Positions 48,661 through 59,940 of a DNA stretch of 64,000 bases are shown in pieces (the first letter of the stretch is position 1; the number at the start of each line of letters is the position of its first letter). Below the pieces are notes generated by a model. It was not told the DNA's origin. It worked only from the letters and a program-made list of their open reading frames with translations, and searched no databases. Made by a program: the position numbers and the translations under genes. The stretch spans positions 310,001 through 374,000 of the forward strand of contig VWZF01001843.1 of NCBI GenBank assembly GCA_013396755.1, read 5' to 3'. Origin of the DNA: Sclerurus mexicanus. Its lineage: Eukaryota; Chordata; Aves; Passeriformes; Furnariidae.

Positions 48661-51600
48661 GTGATCACCCGCCTGGACTCGCTGCTTGCATTCACATTTC
48701 TCTAAAGAAAAAAAAATAAAATTGTGGCACATTATTTACTGTGTCTTCTTTTAAGGTAGTTGTCACCAAACGGTTCAGAAACTCCAAACATACTAAGAAT
48801 GGGATTTTCTGTGTCAAAATGTCCCATTGAAATTCAAACACCTCCTTCTCACAGTCTGTGCAACACTGCAAAGCAAACAGGGCCTGGACCTTATTGGGAA
48901 AAAATCCCCAAACAAATGTTGTGTTTATGTAATGATGTATTTATTTAGGGCCACTTCAAACAGATACAGCTGGTTAGACTTGAAAATAACTGCATGTGAA
49001 AACGCAAACAATAATTTATGTAACTTTAAATGAGTTTTTGCAAGATGTTTTGATGCGTTTTCCTTGAACGCTCCCCTGCACATCTGGTTATGAAGTCTGC
49101 AATTTAGCCCTCATTTCCTCTGGAAGTTGTATGGAAAGTGCTGTGACTGTGCCCTCTCTGAACTGCCCTGGTGCAGCATCTGGGGTCAGCAGAGTAAAGC
49201 AACATCCATTCCTCAGATGTGTCAGTCAGCCTTTGAAGATGCTGATACTGCAGGCAATGGTCACTCTGAGTTACATTAACAGCTCTTATTGCAAACAGTG
49301 GAATTAGTTTTCAGAAGAACATCCCTAAATACCCATTCCGATATGGTTGGATGACAGTAGTGGCAGAGACCATATAGAGAGCTGAAGGGGCCTGAGGATG
49401 TAAACTGGTGGAGAATATTATGACAAAGTGGGTTTTCATCAGAAGATGCTAAGAGTGAAACTCCCGAAGATGGGCACTGGAAACCTCTCCCTCACTGGCA
49501 ATTTATTTTTACATTGCAAAAGAGTCCCTTTTAAAATGGTTTTAATGGTTTGGGCTAACTTTGGCAAAAATTGATCTTTTAAAATGTCAAACATAATTTT
49601 AAAAGACCAATATCAATGCGACATTTTTGCAGCTATTAAAACAAAAATGCTGATTCTCTCCAGGTGGTTTTTTTTTTTCTTCTGACTGGTAATTACAATT
49701 CGAACAATTCCTTATTTTGTCCTAATCTGGGGATGGAAAACTCTTGTGGGGCATTTCCTGCCTCATCAGGATCATCTACATAAATGATTGCTGATGTTTC
49801 AATTTCTACTCCGATGGATAGAGCTGAGAGATTCTTCAGCTTTCTACTTTGGGGGTTCTTGGGAATATGGCCACGGCCAAAGGAGCTGCAGGTGGGCTAT
49901 GTACCCAAAGAACCATCCAGTGTCCTGCAGGTTTCCTTCTTCCAATCTATTTTACCAGCACTAGTGAAGTTTGCTCAGTTGCTTTGGCAGGAGCTGATAC
50001 CATGAAGTCACAGAGGTGTGCGGTGCCCCTCCAACACCCACTGGTGGAAGCTGCTCATCTGCAGGGCAGATTTCTGATAGTGCAGAGCACCAGTAACCCT
50101 TCCAAATTTTCTCCTTCTGCTCAAATGTGCTTTCTTTCAAACCACATCCAGCTGCTGATTTACAGGCAAATACTGTTCATTACCATCTCTGTCAAACATC
50201 ATGTCTTCTGATATCAAGTACTAAGTGGGGAGTGAGGGGGAAATGCACATAATTTACAAATCTAATATCTCATTTCCCATCATACTCCTCTGCATCGCCA
50301 TGGCCACAAAAAGATGGAATCAGCCAAGATGAAAGCATTTTCAGGGCTGAAGTTTAATGGCTAAAATAATTGCAGAAACATACACATCTCCCAAACAAAC
50401 CACTTCCAGAATGAATAATGCGTGGAGTATCCTCTCATCTCCTACTTCACTCCACATCAGTACGAGCTCCCCTGTGAGCACAACACACACAATATACAGC
50501 AGGGTGTTTCAAACACAGCACATCTCTAAGGCAGGGCCAGCTCCCCCCTGCTGCAAGCAAACCAAAAGATGCTGCTCTTCTGACCCCTCTGAAATTCACC
50601 TTCAGAAGGTGACCACGACACTTCCTAAGCAGGCATTTCATTTGGCATGTGCACACTTGGGTGGCATCAAACCCTCCCTTCAGAACAGCAGATACCTACC
50701 AGAAAGGCTTTCCAGCTCTACAAGAGTCACTTGCTGTTGACTTACAAACCCTGATTCCCATCCTCAGGCAGCAGAAATCAGCCTGTCCAGTTTATCCCTG
50801 TTTGAGCATCTGCCCAAACCTTTGAACATTAAAACAAGATTCTTCCTCATAAACTGAGAGGAATTCCATGCTGATATGAATGTGAAACTACAATCTATTT
50901 ATTTTTCAGAGAGCTGTATAAATAAGACTGGAAAGCCCAACTTATTGAACGTCTGGATAACATGAGTCACTGCATTTTTATGCAATTAGTTCCCCTTCTA
51001 AATTTGAGCCATCAGATTTGAGGTCACTCAGTATGTGACCTGTTTACTTTAACTGAAAAATACATTTATTTTTCTAGAAAGGCATTTGGAACAGAAAGCA
51101 TTTTTAGTGCAAAAAATGAATAGCTTGAATAAAACATGATAGTGCTGACATGTACTCTACTTAATGAGGATTTCTTACGTGAAATCCCCACAATCTTTTA
51201 AAAACTGGAATAACAGAACAACAATGAAAGGAAAATATTTAGCCTAAAAATTGGGAGAAAAAATGGTGAGGTTACCATGACAAAAGAACAAACTGCTTCA
51301 TTGCTCTGGCTCTGCTGCTACAAGCTCCTAGATGCTTTAATGTGCAATTCTGGGCAAAAGAACAGCTCTGTCCTGCCTGCACATGGCACCTTGCTGGCCT
51401 TACCCACGAGACCTCTCCCAGCCCGCAGTGAATGCAGAACAGCCCAAACCTCAGCACCTGATGTTGTGATTATTCCAGCAATGCTCGGAAATGTCTCGCA
51501 AGAACAGTTCTGCCCCTCAAAGAGCCCCCTCCTGCCACCCTTCTGGATACCAATTAGTACAGAACTCAAGGAAATACAGTATTTGTGGTGCAGAAAAGCA

Positions 51601-54600
51601 AACTCCCACATTTTGGTCTCTGTGCACACATTTGTGTCTTTTTGGAAGTATATCCATCCTCAGCAACTACATACTCCATGATCCTGACACTGTTCCAGAT
51701 GAGACACTAGATATATTGAAATTATTTTACAACTCATGCAACAGCCTCTCCATTGTTTACACTGATAAGTTTCTATTTTAAGAACATTTCAGAGTACAAG
51801 ACTCTGTATTTGGTCTTCTGATAGTCACATTCCTTTCACTTAAGAAAAGTCACCGCTGCAGGCAGAAACATCCTGTAAACTCACTCATGCTGTGGTAAAT
51901 GTGTCCATACTAATATTCAAGTAAGAAACGTAGCCAAGATGCTCATAGGAATGAGCTTTGCAATGAAAAAAAGTAGTGCTGGGTTTAGGAAGAAAGAGTT
52001 AACAAAATCTCTCTTTAAAATGCTAATAACAGACAATGGTCTGTGGATAAGTTAATTAGTGGAGCCAGCTTGTGTTTAATTATTTCACTTGACCTGGTGC
52101 AGATTTAGACAATAATCCCTTTAGAGAGGGGAAGGGGCTGTTGGAAAGTATGTGATGTACCAGAAGAAAAACTTTAAATCTGCCTGAGCTGAGCAGGTAG
52201 TCTTCTACCTAAAATTGGAACGATACACTCTTCTCCACTGTAAGACAAGCTCAAATAGAAAAAGAAATGCAGGTCTGAACCAGAGAGATTATGCTAAGGA
52301 CCTGGTGAGCTTTCCACTCTGATACTTAACTTTTTTTTCCTCCTCCCTATTCAGCTGGGATTTTACCATTGAATAATGTATAAACCAACCCCACTGTAGT
52401 CAGAGGTGGGATTTCATGAGCAACTTGAAACAAGTGCAACCAGACTGTACCAGAACTCTCTGAACATATTAAAATGTGTGTGAAGAAAGAAAAGGGTCTA
52501 TAGACTATTAGTATATGTGGAATTTTCTTACAGGAGAGGCTCTGAAGATTTCCATATTTGAAAAAAGGGAACTGATCAGATGGGGTATCAGTCCTATTCT
52601 TGCTCACACTCTATAATTGGATCCAATTAAACTCAAAGCTTTGTTTTATCTGAGTAGTTCAACCCCAAACCATGCAGCTTTTCAATGTGGTAACATCTCC
52701 TCAATAGCTCACCCAAATATGAATAAGAAGTCATTACAGTTCCACATGTGAATCAGTACAATTTCCTCCAGAGGCTCTGGCATATAAAATGCTCACAATA
52801 CTTAAAGGAAGCCAGGTGTATAAAGAGAGTCTAAGCCAAATGGGAAAAAGAATTAAAAAAAACCCAATTGGCAGCTACTCTGGCAGGCAGCAAATAGTGT
52901 CATATGCACTGCCTGAGCAGGAGGAAATTCTTTGTTTCAGCCTGGGTGGGACTCACTCTTGGTGGAATCAGCTCCACGGGAGATACAAACTGACTGTAGG
53001 TTTACATTTACACCCCAGTTCTCTCTGTTCTGTGCTTAGAGGATCCTTCTGTCTCTGCATCTTCAGAAAGGACACAAAATGCACTAGGACTGTGCCAACA
53101 TATTCCCACAGTTTCTACAACCAGTTCGTCTCCATCCCATTATACTTTTGTCCTGATCATCTTGCTGGTGAATTTTTTGGGGAGGTAAATACCATGGCTG
53201 TTTTGCTGTCCACTCACAGGACTCCCACAGGTTTCAAGCTATTTACCAGCCTCCTTCTTTGAAAAGCTCTTTTATTCTTTAAAAGTTTCTCCTATCATCT
53301 CCAGATATTTTTTTTAAAGTAAAACACATAACCATGCTATTTTCTTCCAAGGCCCATGGCTCAGAGCCCTTCCTCTATCAGTTTCACTAGTCTATCTACC
53401 CATCAGGCTTTTTCAAAGGAAAAGTAATCAAAAAACACTTTCCATATTCAGGAGCTCTAAAACTGATTGGCAGCTTCACAGTTGCAGCAATCATGCAGAA
53501 GACCAAAGGGTACAGATCATTCTAGAAACACCCACGAGAAAGACACAGAGCCACTGCTCTGTGAGAAACTCACACAGGGAGACATACTCCTTCCAGGAAC
53601 TGTAAAAAGGCTTCAGAACCACCACTATTCCCTTCTTAATTAAAACAAATGGTGTGATTTCTATGACAAGGCTTCACTCACATCTTCCCCATCCTGCAAC
53701 AAGGGCTATGAGGAATCCATAAAGCAGTGCTGGACCAACAGTGCTCAGAGCAGACTCAAGCCCTCCCCATGTCCCAGCTTCTGGTATCTCAAATTACTAC
53801 AAGTGGCCTTGCACTGAGTGCACAACACACTTCCAAAGGCACTAAACAGGGTTAATAAAATTAATCTTCTTCCCTGATGAGTGGTAGTGCTCCTCACCAT
53901 AATTTGCTGAAAAAGGTCATTCTTGTCTGTAATGAGAAAATGAAATGCATTCTGGAATGATGGAGTAAACTCAAATCAGTCCCATGTACAATGTAGAAAC
54001 ATAAACCAGAATCCAGCATAAATCTACTGGCTAAATTCAGCTTATGGTTAATCAGCTCTTCCTTTGACAGGATACGCCGCTGTGGAAATGGGATAATTTT
54101 ATAACTGAATAATTTAACCAGTTTTATCTTTAAGTAATGATTTCAGGCATATTAATACATAAAGCTTCGGTATTTACATTTTCGTTACATGGCCCTGAAA
54201 AATTACAAGGTATCAGGGATAAGGGAGCATTCAGTGATAAATGACGCGGACAGGGCGGCTTTCATCCCTCCAAGAGACTTTGTGCTCCCCAAATCCCTGG
54301 CATGGCACGTGGCAGCCAGGCAGACAGCGAGGGCAGACTGCTCCTCAGCAGCACAGGGACTGTCAGACACGTCAGGGCCAAGGCTGGGAGGGACAAGGAC
54401 AACACAGTCTGACAGACGATGCTAGAGTACTTTACCTGCTTATCCCTGTTAAGACTCTGATAGTTTCTGTCTGGCTTGAAGACACGTTCCATAAAGACTC
54501 CCAATCACTATTTGAATGCTGCAAGAAGTGGAAAAGCCACTTACCCCTGGAAGTCTGTTACAGTCCTTCATCATCTCAGTCACTGGAAAACCCTTTGGGA

Positions 54601-57600
54601 GTCTGGAAGCTAAATGCAGGGACTCATGGTCCAAATTCATAGAAATGGATGTGCCTCACTGGCAAAATAATTACTAATCCCTCACTCTTGTTCTCCTCCT
54701 TAGAGTTCAGCTGTGGAGGCATTTTTCCGCACATGTTTTAATGCAGTGATACAGGAAGTTCATCTTTAAAAGCAAGATACTTGTGGCTCAGCAGAATCTA
54801 ACAACCTTGTTTTAGTTCTTTTCTGGAAAAAGTAATGAGGAGAACATGAAAACCAGAATCCCTCTCACTTTAAAGAACTCCTGTAATAGATTCAAACAGA
54901 AAACACAGGAGATGCTTGATTGTACTTGTCAGAAGGTGACATACTTGTACCAATTCTGCATTACTCCTCACTGCTCCTTGGAGATGGCTAATCTGAGTGA
55001 GGAAAATGGGAATAGAAACTCTGAGGATGCAGTCAGGCCATTTAGATGTCACTTTCCCTCATTCTTTGTATTGTCTCAGTGCACATACATGACTGATAAT
55101 CTGCCCAGGTAAACTCTTGTATCACTGTATTGTGTGGGATCCTTCAGCCTCACACTGCAGCAGATGTTCCTCCAGCCCTGCTTGGAGGAAGAGATGCAGG
55201 TTTACAGAGTATCACATTGATATGCAGTGAAGGGAAATAATTAACACTGGCAATGGTAATTTAGAACAGAATAAATTCCTTTAGTTGTATTCCAGGGGTG
55301 GAAAAAGGATCGAAAAGTGCTGGACTTTCCTGTCAGAGGAAGGTTTCCTGATAGAGAAAGCCAGACTCAGCCTGAGTAACCTGTTGGCTACACTTAGAAT
55401 ATTGTCTGGTTGGAAGACACAAACCCAGATTAAACCCACTGCATTTGATTAATCTCAAACTAGTGGATTTCTCTCTTTGTGAACGTTTACAGCAGTCTCA
55501 ATGGCTAAACTCATTCCTATCACCAGTGCAATGCCTTGTTTACTCCCAGCCAACATCTGAATGAAGGAATAAGGAGGTTTTGAAAAGCTATTGCAATGAC
55601 CTGGAGATAAATGTACCCAAAATAGTTACTGCAGCTGGTAAAAACCAATCCCCGCTCAGTGTTTGGAGGAGCAGTGCACAGGGGTTTTTTGGTTTTTTTT
55701 ACATAACATTTCGAATTTCTGATTTATCAGAAATGTCTAGTTGCACCAAAACCAGAGTGTTGGGAAAGAAATCAACTGTCTCTGCTAATAAGAAGAACTT
55801 CTCTTCTTCCCCATAAAAATCCTGCCATTTCATTCATAAATAAAATAAACCTCTAACTCAGTTGTTGGCAGGCTCTCCCTTTTATCTTTCACTCACTTGA
55901 GAAGGACTAGCAACATCACGCTTTCAGAAAGCCAAGTGCAGTAATCATAGAATCGGATTTCATGTATTTTTAAAAGCATTTGCAGCAGCAGAGATCCAAT
56001 CACTTTTAAAAGAAATACAAACACACAGAAATTTGGAAGAAGCAACTCAGAGCTCCTGACTGTCTTCATTTCTCCAACACCAGATGAATGTGCTGGGAAG
56101 GGACTCTTTTCTAAAGGACATCTCAAGAAGTTAGCAACATTACACTACAAGCACCGCAGAGCCGAAATACTTATTATCTCAAATAAGCCTGGATGACATT
56201 TGAGATGTCTCAACATTTATTGGCCTGCCAGTAGAGTGTGGGATCAACCACCTCCTTTTCTCTCATTTCTTTTTTTTTCACCCCCTCCCTGCTTGCTCAA
56301 ACTCAGTGTTCATAAAATATTTAGGGAAAGCTCTTCAGAGGATGATATTGCCTACACTATACCCCCAGTGCAGGTTTACTGTGCTACTGAGACAGATATT
56401 CTGCCACCAGAGAAATCAAAATCGGTGATGGAGTTGAATTACTGCACCAGGAGCACCGTCAGACTGACAGTCTGGGCTTGATCCCACCTGGGACACTGGG
56501 CTGAGGAGCAGCCAAGAGAACGAAGTAACACACGGAACAGAGCTGGTTCCTTTTGCAAGGTTATAAGGAGAAAAGTTACTTTTCAGGACAGAAAACAAAA
56601 ATATGAACGTTCTGCCTGTTTCCGAGACCCTACTGGGGACAGCTGATCCTTTCTTACCTGTTAGAATTTTCTCCCCAGTGGAAAAAACCCCCAACCAACT
56701 CAATGAAATGTGGAATTCAGATGTGTTGCCAAATGAAACCATGGGTCGGGCAGCACCTCCTGTAGCACCACCCGTTTCTGCAGCAGCCTGCCATAAATTC
56801 AATCCGCTACCAGTCCCTCCCTGCCCCTGGGCTTTGCCAAAACCTGTTCATCCCATACATTCACAGCCTTCCCTATTAATCCCCACATTTTATGCTCCCA
56901 CTGCCATATGAACTTTTCCTTCTAATTTCATTAAATCAGCTACAGATTTCCTATGCTGCCCTGATGTTTTCCTGCATTACAGCAAGACTCTCCTTCTACT
57001 CTTCTCATCAAAGTCTGGCTGTCTGAATGTACTTTTGAACCCCTAAATCCCTCTCATTTTCCCTCTTAGTTCAAGGGGTAGGTGTTCCTGTGTTCCACCT
57101 TTGGCATTTCTCACCCTGAGGCATCCAGGCTTACACGAGGCTGTTGCTAAACTGTCCTCCTTTAATAATTTTTATGAAGTGCAGTCCAATTATCTTTATC
57201 TTACTTGGGGATCCATTCAATTAAGGTAGTCATAATGAGTGAATGGACACAGAGCATTGTAACCATATTTACATCCAGATTAACAGGAACTAGGTAAGAT
57301 AACTTTAAAGCCATCATAATTTCAATACTTTGGCTTTTGATTGTGCTATCTTCAGTGTCAAACACATTTAGGAGAGACCAGCTCAGTCTGAGAGGCTGAG
57401 TTTTTAATTTCCTCCTTGGTTTGTGGAAATGACAGTTTAGAAACAGCAGCAAAAATACATGACTTTGTCTTAAAACAGGTTTCTTGCAAGTTAACAAAGC
57501 ACTTCTCAAGACACAAAACAAGCTGGAACACTTCATCCACTTTGTTCTTTCACGGACTGAAGGTAATGAAAACCAGCAAAGAACCAATATTTAAGTGGAG

Positions 57601-59040
57601 ATGCTGAGAACATCAGGAAATCTCATTTAATGAGCCATGCAACAGAAATGCTGAACTAAAACACCAGTTCTGAAGTGACCTTCCTCCCAAATGACGGATC
57701 TGGAACATGGACCTATCTCTCAGATATGGAATAGCTCCAGCAGTTATTTTCACACCTGCTTTGCATTGCAAAAGCAAGGCAGAAGAGTCCAGTGGAGACT
57801 GAAAACATGGCTCTGTATCACCACAGCTTAACGTAATCGTGTCTCAGGCCCTGATAAATGTGTCAATAAGCTTTTGGAGAAATAACTGGTATCCAGGGAA
57901 TTTATCTTGGTTGTAGTAGTTTCGGCTGAATAGGTCAGATTTGTTAACATTTTAATTTACACAAATCTGCATTCCAAATACTGCTCTTCGGCTCCTTCTC
58001 CTAACGACAAGAAAATGTCAGCAGCAACCCCAAATTTACTCCTCTAATAGCTTTCTCAAGATTTCAGGAAAAACAAACAGAAACAAAAAACCAATCTGTG
58101 GTACAGTGATGTGAGTGTTTAGACACATTTTGCAATTTAGACGCAATAGAATTTGTTGTTAATAACCCAGGAAGTTTTGCCAGTTGCAGATGTAATCCTG
58201 ACAGTAGCAGAGGGAGCTGGGAATAAGCATGTCCCATACCTTCAGGGCAGCCCCAGGATTGTGCCCAGAGCTGGTTGTTTTGCCTCGATCCAAGTGTCCC
58301 TTGCCCAACCTGGCACTCAGTTTGGGACACTCAACACCATATTTCCATATACAGCGTGCCAGCCTTGATTTCCCCAGCGCTGTGCACGGGGGAACTAACA
58401 CGAAGCACATGGTTCCCCTGTAAGTTTTTAAAATATTTTGGATGCAATAAGAGAAACTTGAAAAAGGATGACTATTCTGCCTTTTCCTTTCCCCCTAATT
58501 ATCACCTGCCTCTTTTTTCATCTGATTTGCTGAGATTAAAACCTCTCTCCCACCAAGTTATCCCAATCTGTGTTTCTGAAATTAATATAAACCAACGATC
58601 TTCCTCTGCCCATAAAACCCTCCATTGAAATGCTGACCCCCGCTGATGTCAGGGGGGCAATAATAGCTCTTTCATTTCCATAAAATCAGCATTTTCCTTC
58701 CAGAATTCCGATTTCTCCTCCGAGTACTCTGCCACTGTCCCCCCGAGGGCTGCCAGCAATCTCTCCAGCACTTGTTTCTGCTCTTCGACTGCAAGCCCGC
58801 CACAGGCTTCAGCACTGCTTGGGATAATCTACCTGCTTAAGATTCAGCTAACTTCTAAATAAACAGAGTAGGGAAAGGTCAAATCTGCCCTAGGTTGTGC
58901 TTCCAGAGTCTGCCACATCAGGTGGGAAGGAGCAGGTTGGTGCTCCTCCTGCTGCCCCACTCTGCTGCTTGTGTTCACATCTGGAAAGCTCTCCACTCTC
59001 CTGACCTTCTCCTTGGAAAGCTGTTTCACACAGACATCCC

Positions 59041-59340
59041 CCCGGGTCAGCTCTCCCCGGAACGGTGCCGAGGGGAAGCCCCAAACCTGTGCCAGCCCCA
59101 TCCCAGTGTGGTCCCACTGGCTGCCCCGGGGCTCTCTGCGTGCTGCCGAGCTGCTGCCGGGGCTTTTATCTGCACTCAGCAGCTGCCTTTGGGATTCCTC
59201 CCGAAGCTGCTCTTGAAGCAGAAAAGTGGCCCCAGACACGGGAATGAAACAGGCACCAGCTCTGGCAGAGAGTGGCTGTTGTCTGGAGCCTGGCAGAGCA
59301 AAAGGCAGCGGGGCCAAAAGCTGCTGGGCTGATGGGCACG
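59041..59340. other. G+C-rich patch with CpG enrichment about 430 bases downstream (in gene sense) of exon A
   Basis: I count 12 CpGs in 300 bases, within a longer G+C-rich stretch from about 58890. Open frames of 204 codons (minus) and 145 codons (plus) overlap here. They are best explained by low stop-codon frequency in G+C-rich DNA, because neither resembles a known protein. Confidence 0.45.
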
Positions 59341-59767
59341 GGAAAAATCTCAAAGGTGCTGGAGGTTTCACCCCTCTGAGTTTAGGGCCCCAGGCAGGAA
59401 AGCCATGCACCAGTCTGCATGTCTGGCACTTTACTGTCCCCCAATAGAGAGGGGACAAATGACAACTTATTCATCCTCCTGCTCCCTCTGAGGTATTTTT
59501 TACATATTGGAGTTTTACAAATTTACGCAAGGAAAATACCAACCTCAGGAGTTTGAAGATTCTCCCAGGGTTTCATTGACCGATATGGATTAAGATAAAA
59601 ATATCACATCAAAGCCATGATGCCCCACAATTGCAGCAGAAGCAAAGACCATGATCTCCACATCACAATTCAGACTTTTAGAGGTTTGGTATTCAAGACA
59701 GCGTTTGGGTTTTGCAAGTCAGCGACCCTCAATAACGGGACACCTGTTAAGAGGGTTTTAACCTCAC

Positions 59768-59940
59768 CTCTCTGTCGAGTCCAGCAGCCACGGTGACAAT
59801 GTCCCCCGTCTCACTGTTAATGGTAAACATGTTTTGGGATGGGCTCTGTGGGGTCTGAGTCACGATCCGGTACCTCACCATCCCGTTCGCTGTAGTGCCG
59901 TCGTCTGCATCATTTGCTGTCACCGTCATCACGTAGGTCC
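59768..59940 (-). CDS. CDH4: CDH4 (R-cadherin) exon A, second half of EC2 (about exon 7)
   Basis: This exon encodes 57 whole codons plus two bases completing a Gly codon from the upstream exon. It starts at Thr-Tyr-Val-Met-Thr-Val and ends at Gly-Leu-Asp-Arg-Glu. The acceptor reads TTCCCAG before GGACC and the donor is GAG followed by GTGAGG. The sequence shows cadherin-repeat marks: a DxD calcium-ligand motif in NDADD (residues 10-13) and the LDRE motif at the end. The stretch TTANGMVRYRIVTQTPQ is R-cadherin-like; N-cadherin, as I recall it, has LNGMLRYRIVSQAPS here. R-cadherin is a single-pass membrane protein giving calcium-dependent, mostly homophilic adhesion, prominent in retina, brain and kidney development. 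This exon covers the later strands of the second extracellular repeat. The adhesive EC1 is upstream of the window. The 173-base length and phases (1 in, 0 out) are close to the equivalent N-cadherin exon. CDH2 is the main alternative but fits less well. Confidence 0.95.

Larger units (their letters stand above)
27398..59767 (-). other. CDH4: CDH4 intron between exons A and B (32,370 bases)
   Basis: The borders are GTGAGG at 59767 and TTCTCAG at 27398, minus strand, phase 0. This is the largest intron in the window. Recognisable contents are a CR1 tail near 29888-30035, an old amniote-type CR1 near 30775-31615, MIR-like relics near 36355-36475, 39541-39617 and 40694-40750, and a younger avian CR1 at 45667-45932. 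There are CpG-dense patches at 48241-48660 and 59041-59340. A+T-rich candidate regulatory blocks lie near 37120-37480 and 44340-44640. From about 49000 to 58800 I see only unremarkable unique sequence. The longest intronic open frame, 225 codons on the minus strand at 34396-35073, resembles no protein family I know. Confidence 0.9.

Noticed and set aside
55940..55970. CR1 tail near AATCATAGAATCGG
   Set aside because: A single octamer-like match without any neighbouring CR1 sequence.
58844..59458. 204-codon minus-strand frame as a gene
   Set aside because: It lies in G+C-rich DNA where stop codons are scarce, overlaps an equally open plus-strand frame, and matches no family I know. I kept it only as a low-ranked finding.
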